NCBI GenBank assembly: GCA_022885665.1
Contig: JAGQDJ010000039.1
Location: 248,001-312,000, forward strand
DNA length: 64,000 bases
Reading direction: 5' to 3'
Source: Triops longicaudatus
Taxonomy: Eukaryota; Arthropoda; Branchiopoda; Notostraca; Triopsidae
Below the pieces are notes generated by a model. That model ran no database searches and was not told the origin of the DNA. It saw only the letters and a program-made list of their open reading frames with translations. A program made the translations under genes and the position numbers. Shown here one piece after another: positions 1-12,334 of this stretch (its first letter is position 1; each line of letters opens with the position of its first letter).

Positions 1-482
1 ATAAAATGTATTCGTTTCAACACGTGTTGGAAAATAGTTTTGTCCTCAATCAATGCACCATTAGTCCTTTGAACTTGCAAAACCTCTTGCCGTCTTCGTT
101 CTCCTTTTAAAAAATAATACGTTCGTTACGCTCAATATTCCACTGCTGTGACAGACGTAAGCAAAAATAGAATTACTCCGTTGTTTAAATGCCTTTGATG
201 CCAATTTAGTTACCCTTCTTCCGAGTAAAACTGTCAAAAAATAAGAGGAAGCAGCACAGTATATAAACAGTGTAAGTCGCACCTCTCACGCTGTTCACCC
301 CAGTGAGGTCACGCTTTTCGTGGCGGGAAAATCTCCATCGCTTGCAACAGAATATCTCCGGAACAACTCCTCAGAAAAATAACTAAAAAAGTTCCCAGTT
401 TGTAATAATATGCATTAGAAAATTTCATCAAAATCTCAATACGCGTTTTTATCTCCATTACTCTTTAAAAATTGAAATCTCG
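1..482 (-). repeat. THAP-like repeat family, copy 1 (cut by window edge)
   Basis: Read on the minus strand, this segment aligns base by base with 22410 onward and 30945 onward. All three share a leader ending in a gttttgatgaaat-like block, a CRE-like stretch (here decayed to GTGACCTCAC), a TATA-like TTTATATAC, and then a short reading frame with the string CHSSGIL followed by VLFFKRR. The remainder of the element would lie left of base 1. The frame here has lost the start codon seen in the other copies and keeps only a stop-bounded fragment (282 down to 61). It looks like the first-exon end of a degraded transposon or gene-derived repeat. The THAP assignment is an inference from the GGNY...GCHSSG pattern at the N-terminus. 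Confidence 0.75.
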
Positions 483-483
483 T

Positions 484-985
484 ATTAAATATTCGCAAAT
501 TAACGGTCTACATAGTCCGTAACTTAAAGTTGTTTAACAGTACATTCAAGCTTTGTACTGACAATATAAACATTACCATGAAACTTCATGTATTTTACCG
601 AAGACTGACACCAAACGCTGTTGCAACCGGATATAATGAAAGGAAAATATGGACATTATTCGTAACAATGTCGGCAAATAGACAAAAAAAAAGGTAGTAT
701 GAGATGGTTAAAGCTGATTTCAAGCTTTATGGTATGGTCGCGACCGCCCCAAAAGTTCCGACAAGACTCCCTAAAAATGGTCAAAGCCCCGTTAAAAGTT
801 AAAGCTAAACGTTTTCGGGTAAAAAGTCGCCTGCTGCAGTACCGGTAACTTATTCGGCTTTTACAAGCAGAATAAGACTAACAAATGGGCGGAGATGAGG
901 GGACGCCCCAGTTGGCGCCAAAACGACGCGACTCGCTCTGTCCAGGACGTTGCTGGATGGAACCGCGCACGTGAAACTTACCCTA
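484..985. other. Non-coding stretch, no gene seen
   Basis: The stretch is AT-rich up to about 720. A GC-richer patch with several CpGs follows around 880-970, just before the candidate exon at 989. I see no convincing reading frame or repeat in it. Confidence 0.6.
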
Positions 986-988
986 CAG

Positions 989-1253
989 ACCCTCTGACCA
1001 TCTCCCCGGTGGGGGAAGTCGTGTTTTCACACCAGATGCGGTTGATCTTGTAGATTCTTCCACACTTGATGGAGACATCGTTGTCACAATCGCTAAGCCT
1101 GTGTTAAATGTCCCACTAAGTGCTTTGTCTAAGAATCAGGCGAAATCCATTCTTGGAAATTCGTACGCAGGTCATCCAGCGAAATTTACGCTTCCAGTTC
1201 ATAGTAAAATCATAAAGAGAGCCACGTTTTCTCTTAAATTTAAAATATTTTAG
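989..1253 (+). CDS. Candidate exon, unknown product
   Basis: An acceptor-like CCCTACAG ends at 988. The frame then stays open for 87 codons to TAG at 1251-1253. The first 70 residues look protein-like, with acidic and hydrophobic alternation (for example VFTPDAVDLVDSS and DIVVTIAKPVLNVPLSALS). After about 1203 the composition becomes lysine/phenylalanine-rich and non-protein-like. A donor-like A|GTAAAA sits there, so a real exon would probably be 989-1203. No family is recognised. The opposite strand is also open here (1116-1376), so the strand is not settled. An open length of this size can occur by chance. Confidence 0.33.
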
Positions 1254-2505
1254 AATGTTTAGATTATAAAAAACAAACAACATTAGACTTCTCAAAATAG
1301 TATAATTTTGTTTAGTCATTATAGTTTGCGCAAACTTGTGACAATAGATGGTTTTCATCTTTCCCATCGTGCACAAATACGACGAAAAGGAATATTGACA
1401 TACGAAAGCATACCACCAGCGAAAGAGTCCTCGGGTTTCACGAAGTCGATTTGCTTACAAAGATCTTGGTGATTATTCCTGAAGTAACTTAAAGCAGACT
1501 TTATCTTGTGAAATCGAATTTTCCAATTTTTATGCATCGTCTTCATAGAACTCCCATCCCTAATATAATTTTCAATTAATGGTGTTGAGAAAAGTTAAAA
1601 GATTAGTTTTGCGCTTGGTCGTTGATCGCTAAGAGTTTTTCGTATCTAGGAAAACATAATTCAGAAAACCTAACGTGTCGCTCACAAGTGAAGTGATTGG
1701 TTATAGCAAACTTTGCAATTCAAGTTGTCAATTCCCTTTATAAATCATCTTCAAGGATTTTCGCGACTTTTTTAGAGTGTAAGTGATGACGTGTTGTATC
1801 AAAACAAACACGACGTAAATTGTTCGAAAGTCGCTTAGAATGATTACAAAGATTTTTTTAGAGAAATAGTACATTTTCATTCGTTAATACTTGTAAAAAA
1901 TAAACCGAATTGCGTAAGAAATGAGAAAAAATAAGGAAATTGTAGGTGGGGACGGAAACTTGTATTCCGACGTTGGGTGTCTATAATTTTGCTTGTGATC
2001 GCCAGGTACAAAGCTGAGCCAGCAGACAAGGGGCAGGGGCGCACAGTCTTGCAGGTCAATAGATCCAAAGATCGTCGGGATCTGATGATGAAAGCCCAGT
2101 TTTTATTTTATCCCAACCCGCGAGAGCCTCAGCGCCAAATGAAAGGCTTGCGTTGGTACTGTAACCGCCTCCTAGTGGGCGGTTTTTCTTCTTCTCTACC
2201 TCAGCCAAGCCAAGAAGACGAAGGAAAGTGAGCGAGGAAGATGGAGGCTGCGAAAACGTTCGATAGACGCAGTCTATAATTCTATACTGAACCTCCCCCC
2301 CGCAATTGACCGTTGGCTTTTTATTATGATTTTTGTTTAACCCACAGCGAAATCAAGTTTGGGGAATCTCCAGCGAGAAAGGGTTGGTGAGATGCTGTGC
2401 TCCACGGTGGTAGGCGGAGTCACTCGTTTCCATGATGGTCATTGATGACTGGTAGTTATGGGGCTTTAAGATCTCCACCGCGTTTTGTTTTCCATCACCA
2501 AATTT
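1254..2505. other. Non-coding stretch with one tiny exon-like segment
   Basis: Mostly AT-rich. At 2006-2055 a stretch starting GTACAAAGCTGAGCC is bounded by CGCCAG and TTGCAG|GTCAAT, like a 50-bp exon, but it is too short to support on its own. Around 2160-2300 the DNA is richer in GC and purine tracts. No gene is called. Confidence 0.5.
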
Positions 2506-2703
2506 ATGGTTTGGATTTTCCTTGCAGTTTTATCGGCCATTTTCACTTGTTTTTGCATTCGGCGCCGACATTTTCAAGATTTATCCACGTCATGGTCCCC
2601 AAGCCGACGAGGTGATAACCAACCATTAAAAAATGGACTTCTACCATTTTTTTCCCAGTTGGAAGAGCACGTGCGGAATAGCAGACATTTTCATTGCCCA
2701 TAA
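2506..2703 (+). CDS. Small ORF with N-terminal membrane anchor, unknown
   Basis: ATG at 2506 opens a 65-codon frame ending in TAA. The first 16 residues (MVWIFLAVLSAIFTCF) would make a signal anchor. Three arginines follow at once (CIRRRHF), then a Ser/Pro/Arg-rich stretch, which fits a type II or signal-anchored topology. An internal GACGAG|GTGATA could serve as a donor after the arginine-rich part, making this a first exon. No homologue is recognised and no promoter is evident. A chance ORF is a real alternative. Confidence 0.25.
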   Translation: MVWIFLAVLSAIFTCFCIRRRHFQDLSTSWSPSRRGDNQPLKNGLLPFFSQLEEHVRNSRHFHCP

Positions 2704-5700
2704 CTGCCAATCAGAACTGATGACAATAATGAAAGAATACCCCAAAGGTCCACTTTTGCGGTGAACAGTCGTTTACTAGCATAAGTGTTGTGGCACTGGT
2801 GGGAGGGCAACGGTAAAAGAACAGTTACGCCAAGCAAAGCGGCATTTTCCGCGTATGAAACAAAACACACATTGAACATTGAACAAAACTTACACTTGGA
2901 GTAGTTTTACCCTTTTTCCGGGGTGTCACATTGCTAATTGGCAAGAAGTGTCGGGAGAAGCTAATGCTGCTCACTCAAACATATTGTGAGCTAGGTAGGG
3001 ATCATAGAGTGTTGGTAAGAATCGCGATAGGACTGAGAGACAGAAACACAAGAGGGGTTTTAATAAGGTCAACCAGGTCACTATTTGGCGTCGCGAGGGC
3101 CCATAATAAAAGCTTTGATGGTATTTAACCCTCGCCACGAACGATGGCAGGGAGGAGGTTGGAAAAGACAGGGAGAGATGGTTGAGGCAGACTGTCGCCT
3201 TCCTCTTCCTTGGGAGTAACATCTATTAGATCTGGTGTCCATGGACGACATAGGCTTCTGCGTGCTTATGACTGTCTTGGCGACGCTCATTAAGACAAGA
3301 AGACGCTGGGGCTTAATGACCGTAAGTGTCTCTTCCGGGAGTTTGCAGGCCAAGCGACGCAGAGATCGTGTGGAGAAATATCAAGGTGTCACGTTTTTCA
3401 AAACGGAATATCTGGGCGAATGCCGAAACAGCTTTGCGTAGTGTTGCCGGTTTGTTGGTGAGACATCTTCCGTTTTGGCGGGGTAAAATACTGTCGGATG
3501 CTGTCTAGGCTACAGAATTGGTGTCAAGAGCACTGCATTCCTCTTAATCGGGACGCTATTGAAGAAGGGGGCTCACTTGTATGCCAGACGATCCGCTAGG
3601 AACGACGCCATTTGGCGATGTCCATATTCAGTTCGGTTCACAGGTACTTGTTGCTTGGTTAGCGCTAGTGTCTCTTTCAATAAGAAAGTGAGCGTTGGAG
3701 CGTTGGCTCCCATGCGCATTCAGTTGGTTCCGAATTGACGTAATGAGATTATACTTGCATGAATATCAATCGATCACATGAGAATTTGATACAGTACACT
3801 GCACCAGTCAACCAAATCTACAGTGCGAACGGAATTCAGTAGCAAGGCATTTTTCTACTGTTGGAGCTGCGAGAAACTTAATTAATTTTTATATCAGGGA
3901 AATATATCACTACAGAAGGTGCTTAGCGGACAGGAAATTCGCTTGTTGGTAAAAATGGGTGTATATGGAGGGAATCGCACAGAGTAAGAAGCTTCTTACC
4001 AATAGTAGTGGACTTAGAATACGACAGTTCGCTCGTGTAACTTATTTATATCTTTATTTTTTTACGAACATTGTACTGCGCAAATAATGATTAATGTGCA
4101 AGGATGTATTTCTTTCTACTTGAATGAAACTAATCTTGAAAAGATATGTTGCACGGTGCGAATATGGTAAAGCGACAAAAGGAAGGAGTGGGAAAAAAGA
4201 TATGTAAATTTATTCAATGCATGAGAATACTGAACATTGTTTACACATGTAAGCGTAGTAGGGCGTGCAGAAGTGTGTTGAATAGAAAAGCGAATTATTC
4301 TTAAACGAGTGGTGTAACAATGAATGTGCCCGGATGAAGGGAAATTATTGTACAGTATGCTTTTCAAAGCCCATAACGACTTAGTGTAAAAGAGGAAGAC
4401 AAAGTTTAATAAATTTTAGTGACACATACGAATTATTGAACTTGACAGGGGACAAAATACTCTGAAATCGACATTAGCAATTATGTCGCGATAACAAACC
4501 AGCACGAGCTTTTTATAAGTGACATGCTTTGTTTCTTTTATTCGTTACGCGATTGAGGTTTGAAGGCCAGATTTTGCTTAAGTAATTATAGGATCTTTGA
4601 GACCATTCACCTCATCTCACGAAATAATGAGTGCATGCATCTTTGCATTAACGGGACCGCTCAAAAAGTATTTTGGTATTTCTTGTTGATTTACGCAGTT
4701 GTCACGTTTTAATTCCTATCCGTTTGCTTTTAGAAATAGCGTTTTTATGTTATATTTAGATGTGTTATCAAAGGGAAAATCATGTATTGTGAAGTCTTAA
4801 CGAGATTTTACTAATGGCTTCACAAAAGCAATGTTTTGACGGGAGTTTGCACACTCTTGCAGATATCTGTTATGCCGAATTTTTAATAATAAATGGAGTG
4901 TTAGTTGAAGAGTTAATGAAAATGGTTTTTCTTCATTCGGGAACTTACGAACCTTGTGCAAAGTTCTACGGGATTATGGCTACCTTTACAGTGTTTGCTA
5001 AGTAAACTTTGCGGGAACATTGACGAAACCAATACATTTGCACTAGCACTTATTGTGTGTTACCAAATTCGGGATTAGTCTTGACAAATACTATATTGAG
5101 AACAAATGTAAAAGGTAAATCAATGTAGAGAAAGAAGAAATTGTAATAAAATATAAAGAAATTACGGGGAAACCATTATAACGCTTTGTAGCGATTGTAC
5201 CAATTTGCGTCTTCTGTTCACTAATCGTTCCCACGTAAACCTTTCAGCTTATTTGCTTGTCTACGAACTGCTTCTTCGAGTGTTTATTATTCTGGTGTCG
5301 AAACCTTTCGTGAGCGACGGCTTGAGCACAACCGCAATCGTTTTGCTATTGCTAATTTTGCAACCCGTTCCTGCAATTATTTCTTACCGCACCTGATTAT
5401 TCTGACAATGGTTCTCAAACCTGTGAAATTTTAGCGTTTTTGTAAACCTTAAAATTTGATCAAAATAACTTTGCTAACGGCATTAGCAACCCAAGAATAA
5501 AAATTAAAAATTTGACATCGATAAAACGGACTTAATAATCGTACTCATCATTGCTTAATAACACGAAAGGCAATTTATATTCTATATAAAAATCAAGTTT
5601 TGTTCGTCAATTTACAGATTTTTTGCTGAACTGTTGTATTCCCGCCGTACATGAGACCCTGGTCTGTGTATTGCCTGCGTAACAGGATCCAAACGCGCTT

Positions 5701-6686
5701 TTCTTCCGCGGTAGCCCATATCCTTAAAATTTTCTGTCTCACCGTTTCGTTTTCAACTCAAATTCCACTGAAAATACTTATTAGGATTGTATTTTGCATG
5801 TACCTTGTCCTCGATATTGATTACTATTCTCTAGTGTCCAATAATGTGTCTTTTTTTAACAACTTCAACGTCGTGTATACTGGACAAAATTTAACAACTG
5901 TCCTCTCCTTGCTACATAAAACGGAGAGCATGCAACACAACAATGAGACGCAATAAAAACGAATATCTTTCCCACATTGCTCTCGATTTGTCTTCATACG
6001 CATGCAAATATTTGAATTGACCCGCTTTCGATGGCAAAGTATCCGGCTTAATAACATTCACGCTTTATTGACACTTGCGCGACCTAGCAATAAGCAAACG
6101 TGAAAATTTTCTCAAATATCAGACTCAAGACTAAGATTATACTAAGCGCTTTGGCTTAATTAATTCTCTGTTTAACTCCAATTTATTTTTACTTATTTAC
6201 TCCTGCGTAAACTCCCCGACGAATATATTTAGCATATTTGGAAAAAAAAATAAACTCAGTGATTCATGTGTATCTGTGCAGCTGAAATGCAAAAGCGTAC
6301 TAAAAACTACAAGCATGCATGCAAGTGTGTGAAGATCCTGACTGATGCCCTATTGTAACCCATTAATCCAGAGCTACACACATTCGCTAGGATATCATTT
6401 GCCATCGGTACTATACAAGTGTAATAAAACGTTGTTATCGCTCTCCTTTTTTCGTCAATGTGCGCGTGCGTTTTTGTTTCTGGCGCTAAGCTTCAGCTGC
6501 CTATGTGTATTTAAATATCGAAACGGAAGCCCAAACCGAAAATGTATTCAGATTTCGTAAGCTGTTAAAAGATAATAGCACATGTGTTTTTCCCCGTAGC
6601 GTAATTGTCAGTACCTGCAATTATTGAACTCCAGCTATTGTTGCAGCTGGGACGACGTGTGTTTGTTACGGCTGCGGCCTGGTTCT
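2704..6686. other. Long non-coding stretch
   Basis: GC-richer DNA at 2900-3550 carries overlapping short frames on both strands, none preferred. From 3700 to 6600 the sequence is AT-rich with only short chance frames. The longest ATG-initiated one that reads like protein is 4814-5005 (63 codons, starting MASQKQCFDG), but it has no splice or promoter support. No repeats were noticed. Confidence 0.5.
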
Positions 6687-7457
6687 TTACGCGGTGTTCT
6701 GTTCTGGAACAACATTCTCTCTGTCGCTCAGAAACTCGAAGCCAGGATACTGTAATAACTCACAACATATGAAACGATTTGACTGATAAGCCATCGCTGC
6801 CATGCGGTAACGAAAATCTGCTGTGGAAAACTCGTTTAAATGAGACAACAGTGCAGCTAATCGAAAAAGAATTGCTACGTATCCTTTATTCCTACGTATG
6901 ATAAGGTCATCAGTATTCAAAGCTTCGGGTTCTCACTAATTAGAAGAAAAGTTTCAGAGCCCAATCTTCCGCAGCTAAAACGAAATGACACGTTTTTTTT
7001 ACATGAGATCGGAATTTAATGACTAGGTCCAAAATCAGGAAAAACTTTTCTCTGAGGCAGACCGAATTCACATATCTCGACGTGCTTCTTCATCCTGAAT
7101 GAGTGAACAAGGGCAGCAAGAGCAACGATATCATCATATTCTTCATTGTTGTAATTGTCAAGTACCAGAAAATTGAGATTTGATGAATTGGATGAATGTC
7201 TTGGGCAAAAAGACCAACGTTGTCCATCACATTTGAGATGTAGCGTATGAGTTTGACATTCTTTACCAAACCACCGTGCCAGTCGGAGAAACAATGATAG
7301 GGTATTGTTCCAGATCAGGGCCGCGCAGAATTCTTCGATTCGAGAACCCACTATTATTTTCGGATTTCGAATTCCCAGCGAAAGATGCGTGAGAAAGCAA
7401 CGGTTGTAGGCCAAAATCTTACAAGTCAGTGATTTTCGAACTGAATCGAGCGTTTTG
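6687..7457 (-). CDS. Candidate two-segment gene or pseudogene, LRR/F-box-like composition
   Basis: On the minus strand an acceptor-like CATCTTGATAG precedes 7457. The frame then stays open for 146 codons to a stop at 7016. The product alternates leucine-rich strands and polar stretches (LTHLSLGIRN, then LNFLVLDNYNNEEYDDIVAL), which recalls irregular leucine-rich or F-box-associated repeats; no motif is diagnostic. A second open segment, 6922-6687, adds 78 codons rich in hydrophobics. If the first segment leaves at TTCG|GTCTGC (exon end 7063) and the second begins after CCCGAAG at 6922, the phases agree (1 to 1). That acceptor is poor. The much better one, TTCTAATTAG just upstream, leads to stops in every phase, so a decayed gene is possible. 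Both segments also sit near chance length. Confidence 0.38.
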
Positions 7458-10400
7458 CTATCAAGATGAATAAGTTGAGCACATCAGAGCTTCAAACTAC
7501 GATACAAATTCACTCCGAAGTAGGTTTTCGTACATTAAAAATAACGTAAGTCATGGCGTGAGTTTCCTCAATTTTGTTTACGAAATATCTAGGTATCTAT
7601 TATTGCAATGTATTATTAGAATATCTTACCTTTGAACATATCACCCACCCGAAAAGTTCACTTTAAAATGAAAAGTTACTTATGAAGTTAGCTAATGGAA
7701 CTACAGAACTATCGTTAAGTTTTAAATGTGATTTCTTCGAAGGTCATCGCCAATTTAGTTTTTGTAGTGAATTTTCGCTTAACCTATTACTTAATTCTTT
7801 CGTAAAATGAGTTTAATCTTCATTAAGTTCGTTAAATTTAAATGTACTTCACTAAATTTTACGGATTCTATGAAAAATGAAGAAAAATTCATTATGTTTC
7901 TCAAGTTTATTGAATTTCGCTAAGTTTTAATAAGTCTCAAATTTTCATTAGATTGTTAGTGGTTATTATTTTTTATTTTACGTTATTAAAAACTCAAGCT
8001 TCTGAATATCCGTCTTATTTACTGTAAAAAAATAAAGACTAGCCTTGTCATTTAGGTAGGCTTCAATCATTTTTTTACCTAATATTTTTTTTCCCTAACC
8101 TAGGGAGGAAAAGGCGCCGATGGCGTCGCTACCGCCCATTTCCGGTACGGTAGACTAGCGACGTCCACCTTTTGTCTTGGGCCTTTTTTATGGCTCAACC
8201 GTCAAAAAAGGAAAGAGGCTTCCTTTTTTTCTTTTCCTTCGAGTGGCTTTCGAGTTTTAGGTTTTCGGCGTCAGCCGATGTTCAGCGCTTTGATTTCATG
8301 GAAAAGAGCTTCTCACATTGTATGCTCCCACTTTTTATTGACTTTTCAATTTTTTCTTCGAAATGAAGGTGCACGAACCCGAAACAAAGCTTCTGTTAAC
8401 AACAATTTAACTGTCAAACACATAGAACCGCAGCACGTAAAATTCAGTGACTTTTCAGGCAGTAGCAAGATTTCATTGTTGAACTGACCAGTGTTCGTTT
8501 TTTCAGGGCCTAGTCGAAACCATTCTCTTTCCAGGAAAGTCTTTCGGTAGTCTTTCGACACACAACATGTTCACGCAATGAAATGCGAACATAAATAACA
8601 AGTTACTCGTCATCTTTCAACTCTCCTCTTTAGTGTTATAGTTAAATATCATTAGAAGGTAAGTTTGGTGCTTGTAAAGCGTCCGGTCTTATCGCTAGAA
8701 GGTCTTTGTTAGTACACGTTCTTAGTAGTAGTGTGTGTTTTGAGTGTGTTGAAGTTGCCTCACGACTTGTATTTATATAGATTTCCATTATAACGATGAA
8801 AGTTCTTGGGGTGCTATGGCCGCTGGGGGTTGTGTGAGGGTAATTTGTAGCATAATGGGTCACTGACTTTGGTTATTCTATTTTCCGAGTAACCATCCTT
8901 CCGTGTTGGCATTGTTGTTGTGATTATTATTATTTTCTAAGAGAAAAAAAAAAGGAAAAAAGCTATTTAGTAAACGCTCGGGAAATTGGTTCTAAGAAAC
9001 TTTATGCCATCCGCTTTGTGAATGTTTTGTATATACAATATGTTGCAAAGTTGTAGATTGCATTTGCAGCAAACTCTCGGAAATTAATTTCCTGGAAATG
9101 AAACATTGAAGTGAATTTGTAAGGACGAGGTGTGAGAAAAGCGTTGGCAAATGGTGGTAGAATGTATAATTTTATTATTTGTCTTTTTTTCTCAAAGTTG
9201 TGTTTCATGCTTTTAAGTGAAAAGCGCAGAAATTTTTATTCGGTGGAAAACACCTGTAGAATATGGGCAAGGGTTAACAGTCACGTTTGCACTACGCTCA
9301 AAAAATCATGAGCTAGGCAGACATAAGACCACCCTTGTTCGAGGAAGCGCGTATTAACCAGGAAACCATACTGTTTTATACGAGTATTCTTTGCTCGGAC
9401 TCCCGTGGCCGTACTTTGGGAGTCCCTGGCGCGGTTAACATTTTTTTTTTGGTGAAAAGAACCTTTGTATAACACCTGTGTGCGCCAAGTGAGTCGCGAA
9501 GTACATGAATTTGCTTTGCACTAAAAATTGTGAACGCGACTCAAGAAATCACTCTGCCTGCTTTCTGTGCAATAATAAGCACGTTAAAATCAATAAGATA
9601 AAGTAAAGAATCCCCAAGCGCGATGAAATATTTTCTAGGCAAAGTATCTACTTTCTTAAGCATTTCTTTCCAGTCAGTTTTTCTTTACATATTTGTACCA
9701 CTTTCATTTTTTATGACATTAATTTCTATATTATTACTGTAAGTAATTGTCTTTTAAGTTGCACGCTATTACTCTTGACTAAAATCCTTGGAAACGAAAG
9801 TCAACGCTAAGAAATTCGTTTTTGGATTGAAATTAGGAAAAATGCTAGAAATTTTGTATGATATTTGCTGTAAGTAACGTCGTTGAACTTGTGCCAGTCG
9901 TGTCAAAAGATTTAAGCCTACCAATGCGTGAAGCGCTGATTGTCTGGTCTAGAGTTCTAGATTACTTTGTAGATTGTAACGCATCTTGCTAGCTTAACAT
10001 GTCTTCGTCTATGGAGCTCGATCTTGCTTTACGTTAACTTCGTTTTACGCGGTTTCTTGCGGAACGTGTGAATTCGCATAAATAGTGATTGTATTCTCGT
10101 TGCAACAAAATAAATTTTAAGAAAGGGCACGAAAAAGACACTAACGAGGAAAACGGTGCTTTTCTTCTGGTTATATGAAACCTTTCGCATTCGTTTCGCA
10201 ACTTCAGATTTATTTGCTATGGGGGTTGAATGTGTGGTAAAAGCAAGTTACAGTAGTTCCTGATTAGCAAGTTTTGCAATCTAAGTCGTGATCACGCTGA
10301 CCGCGGTTATAGTGGGAGAGAACTGAGGTGGACTTGTTTAAAAGTAAAGGACTGTTGCTTGAGAAAAGATCTTTACAGTGCCACCAGAAAATAAAAAATA

Positions 10401-11085
10401 GAAAAAAAAGTTGAACCAGCGGTATATATTTGTGTCGTCGTCTTGGAAAATCCTCAAGTGGCTTGCAAGATGAGGAGTTTTTAATTAATCCCGCTGGTCC
10501 GGGACAATAGCCTTGATGAACGTCATCGACTAGACCCATAAAGCTGTCGCCTGGAGGCTTTTGCTTCCTGCGGTAGAGGAAAACCTGACCTTAGATGGGC
10601 CCGCTTCGCTTCTTTTTTACCTCTCACCCTTTTTTGCTTTTCTTTTCCACCTCTTCTTTTCTTTTTTAAGAAAGAAAACCACTCGGTACCCCGACTTGAG
10701 TCTTCTAATTAAGTGAAGAAAGTGTACGTTCTGTTTCCCTGGCTTCAAATTTTGGAAAGCCTTCGTTAAGCCCTCAGTGGGTCATTGAAGAACGCCATGA
10801 ACTTGGCTGTTTTATAATACTACAATACTATCCGTATTGTAAAAAAAATTCCTTTTCGCATGCGCCATCGCAAGTTGGATGGTATGCTGCAAGTCTGCCT
10901 CAGAGGCCGACAATTGTGCACCTCACTGACACATTGCGTCATGAGATGAAGTACGGCTCAAAGGCCTTATCCTCAACCTTTCATGATTGTGTTTCAACCT
11001 GCGTAAGCAATTTTATGCATTATTTGTCTATTAAATACCATTCTTAAATGTAATACACAATATACTGCGTACGTAGAGACGGGTT

Positions 11086-11121
11086 AAGTACACGTGTTTT
11101 TTTAATAAAAAGTACACGTGT
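11086..11121. repeat. Paired 12-bp direct repeat AAGTACACGTGT
   Basis: The 12-mer AAGTACACGTGT occurs at 11086-11097 and again at 11110-11121, 24 bp start to start. Each holds the palindromic E-box ACACGTGT. The two are separated by an AT tract. They could be paired bHLH sites or a simple duplication. Confidence 0.6.
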
Positions 11122-12312
11122 ATGAGACAAAAAGATGCACAGTAAGATGCAAAGAAAATTAAATAAATAGAGAATTCTGCAAGGCCAGTCTCAGCATACG
11201 GAATTTTATAGGAACCACGTAAAGTGGAAAGATTTTTTTTATCGAGAAAGCGGGGTCATCAACTTTGAATAAAAAGAAAGCAATTAGAGAAGTGTTTTCA
11301 ATCTGGGGGTGTTGAAACGCGTTTACCTGACGTTAATGTCGAAATCAGTAAATTAAATCCAAGATACCAAAACAACAAATATGTATGTCGGTAATAGTTC
11401 AAAGCCTACAATAGCAGTCGTTTAAAAGAGAAGCGTCATACATATAAAAACAGAAAAGAAAATTTGAAAAATAATTTTCCAACAACCTGAATTATAGGTT
11501 GACAGCAAAAAAAATAATAGTAATAAATAAAAATAGATAAATTGGACTAAAGATATTCCGAAAATCACATAACACGAACAAAGGAACTGAATTTTTCGGG
11601 ATACAGTGTTAGAGATTTGCGTTAAGAGCAAATGACCTTACGCATATAATAACATAGAAGAGCAGGCTTCTTCGATCAAGATTGTGGTTATGTCACAAAA
11701 ATTTGTGTCAATTACCAATTCATTATTTCAGTGCAAGGTTGTAAAGGAAGTCTGATTACAAGATACGGTAAGCAAAGAACAAGTTTTTATCGTCTGGTAC
11801 TAAGAACTTATGTCAATCAAAGTGGAAAGTCCTAGTCGCTGTCTTTTATCTGGCAACTCGATCGGAAACTAGTGAGTGTTTAATATCGTTTGCCTCAACT
11901 ACCATTTTTTTGTGATGGCAAAACTTAAGCTTCGTTTGAAGTACATCCTTGCCAGAAATTATGTTTTCTTTACCTTCACTAGTTTCCTATACTTTCTATG
12001 GACGAAAGCCACACCAAAACATATTATTATATCAGATCAAGATCAGGGTTCACAGTTATAAAATAGGACACGCTTCGAGTTGAAGAAAAAAAAATTTGGT
12101 TCGGTAGTCTCTCGGGAAGTAAGCACGTTGGCAGGTAGCAAATAATGACACCTGTTCGGGCCTTTCTTTTTCTCTCATTCTTTTCCATCTTTCTTTCCTT
12201 CTCATCGCACCTTTTGCCTAGATTATTCAGGCAACAAGCCGCCGAATTACGCACGCCGCTCTTTTTGTCACAAAATTTTTGTTTTATTATTTTATACATC
12301 ATAGTCGAAAGC

Positions 12313-12334
12313 TTTTTTTTTTTTTTTTTTTTTT
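12313..12334. repeat. Poly-T run (22 T)
   Basis: Twenty-two uninterrupted T residues. On the minus strand this could be the poly-A tail remnant of a retroposed sequence, but no target duplication was found around it. Confidence 0.9.

Noticed and set aside
2971..3353. Overlapping minus-strand frames that might be a retroelement fragment
   Set aside because: No reverse-transcriptase or gag motif can be seen; both frames are about 85 codons, within chance.
12313..12334. Poly-T as the tail of a processed retrocopy
   Set aside because: No coding remnant and no target-site duplication next to the run.
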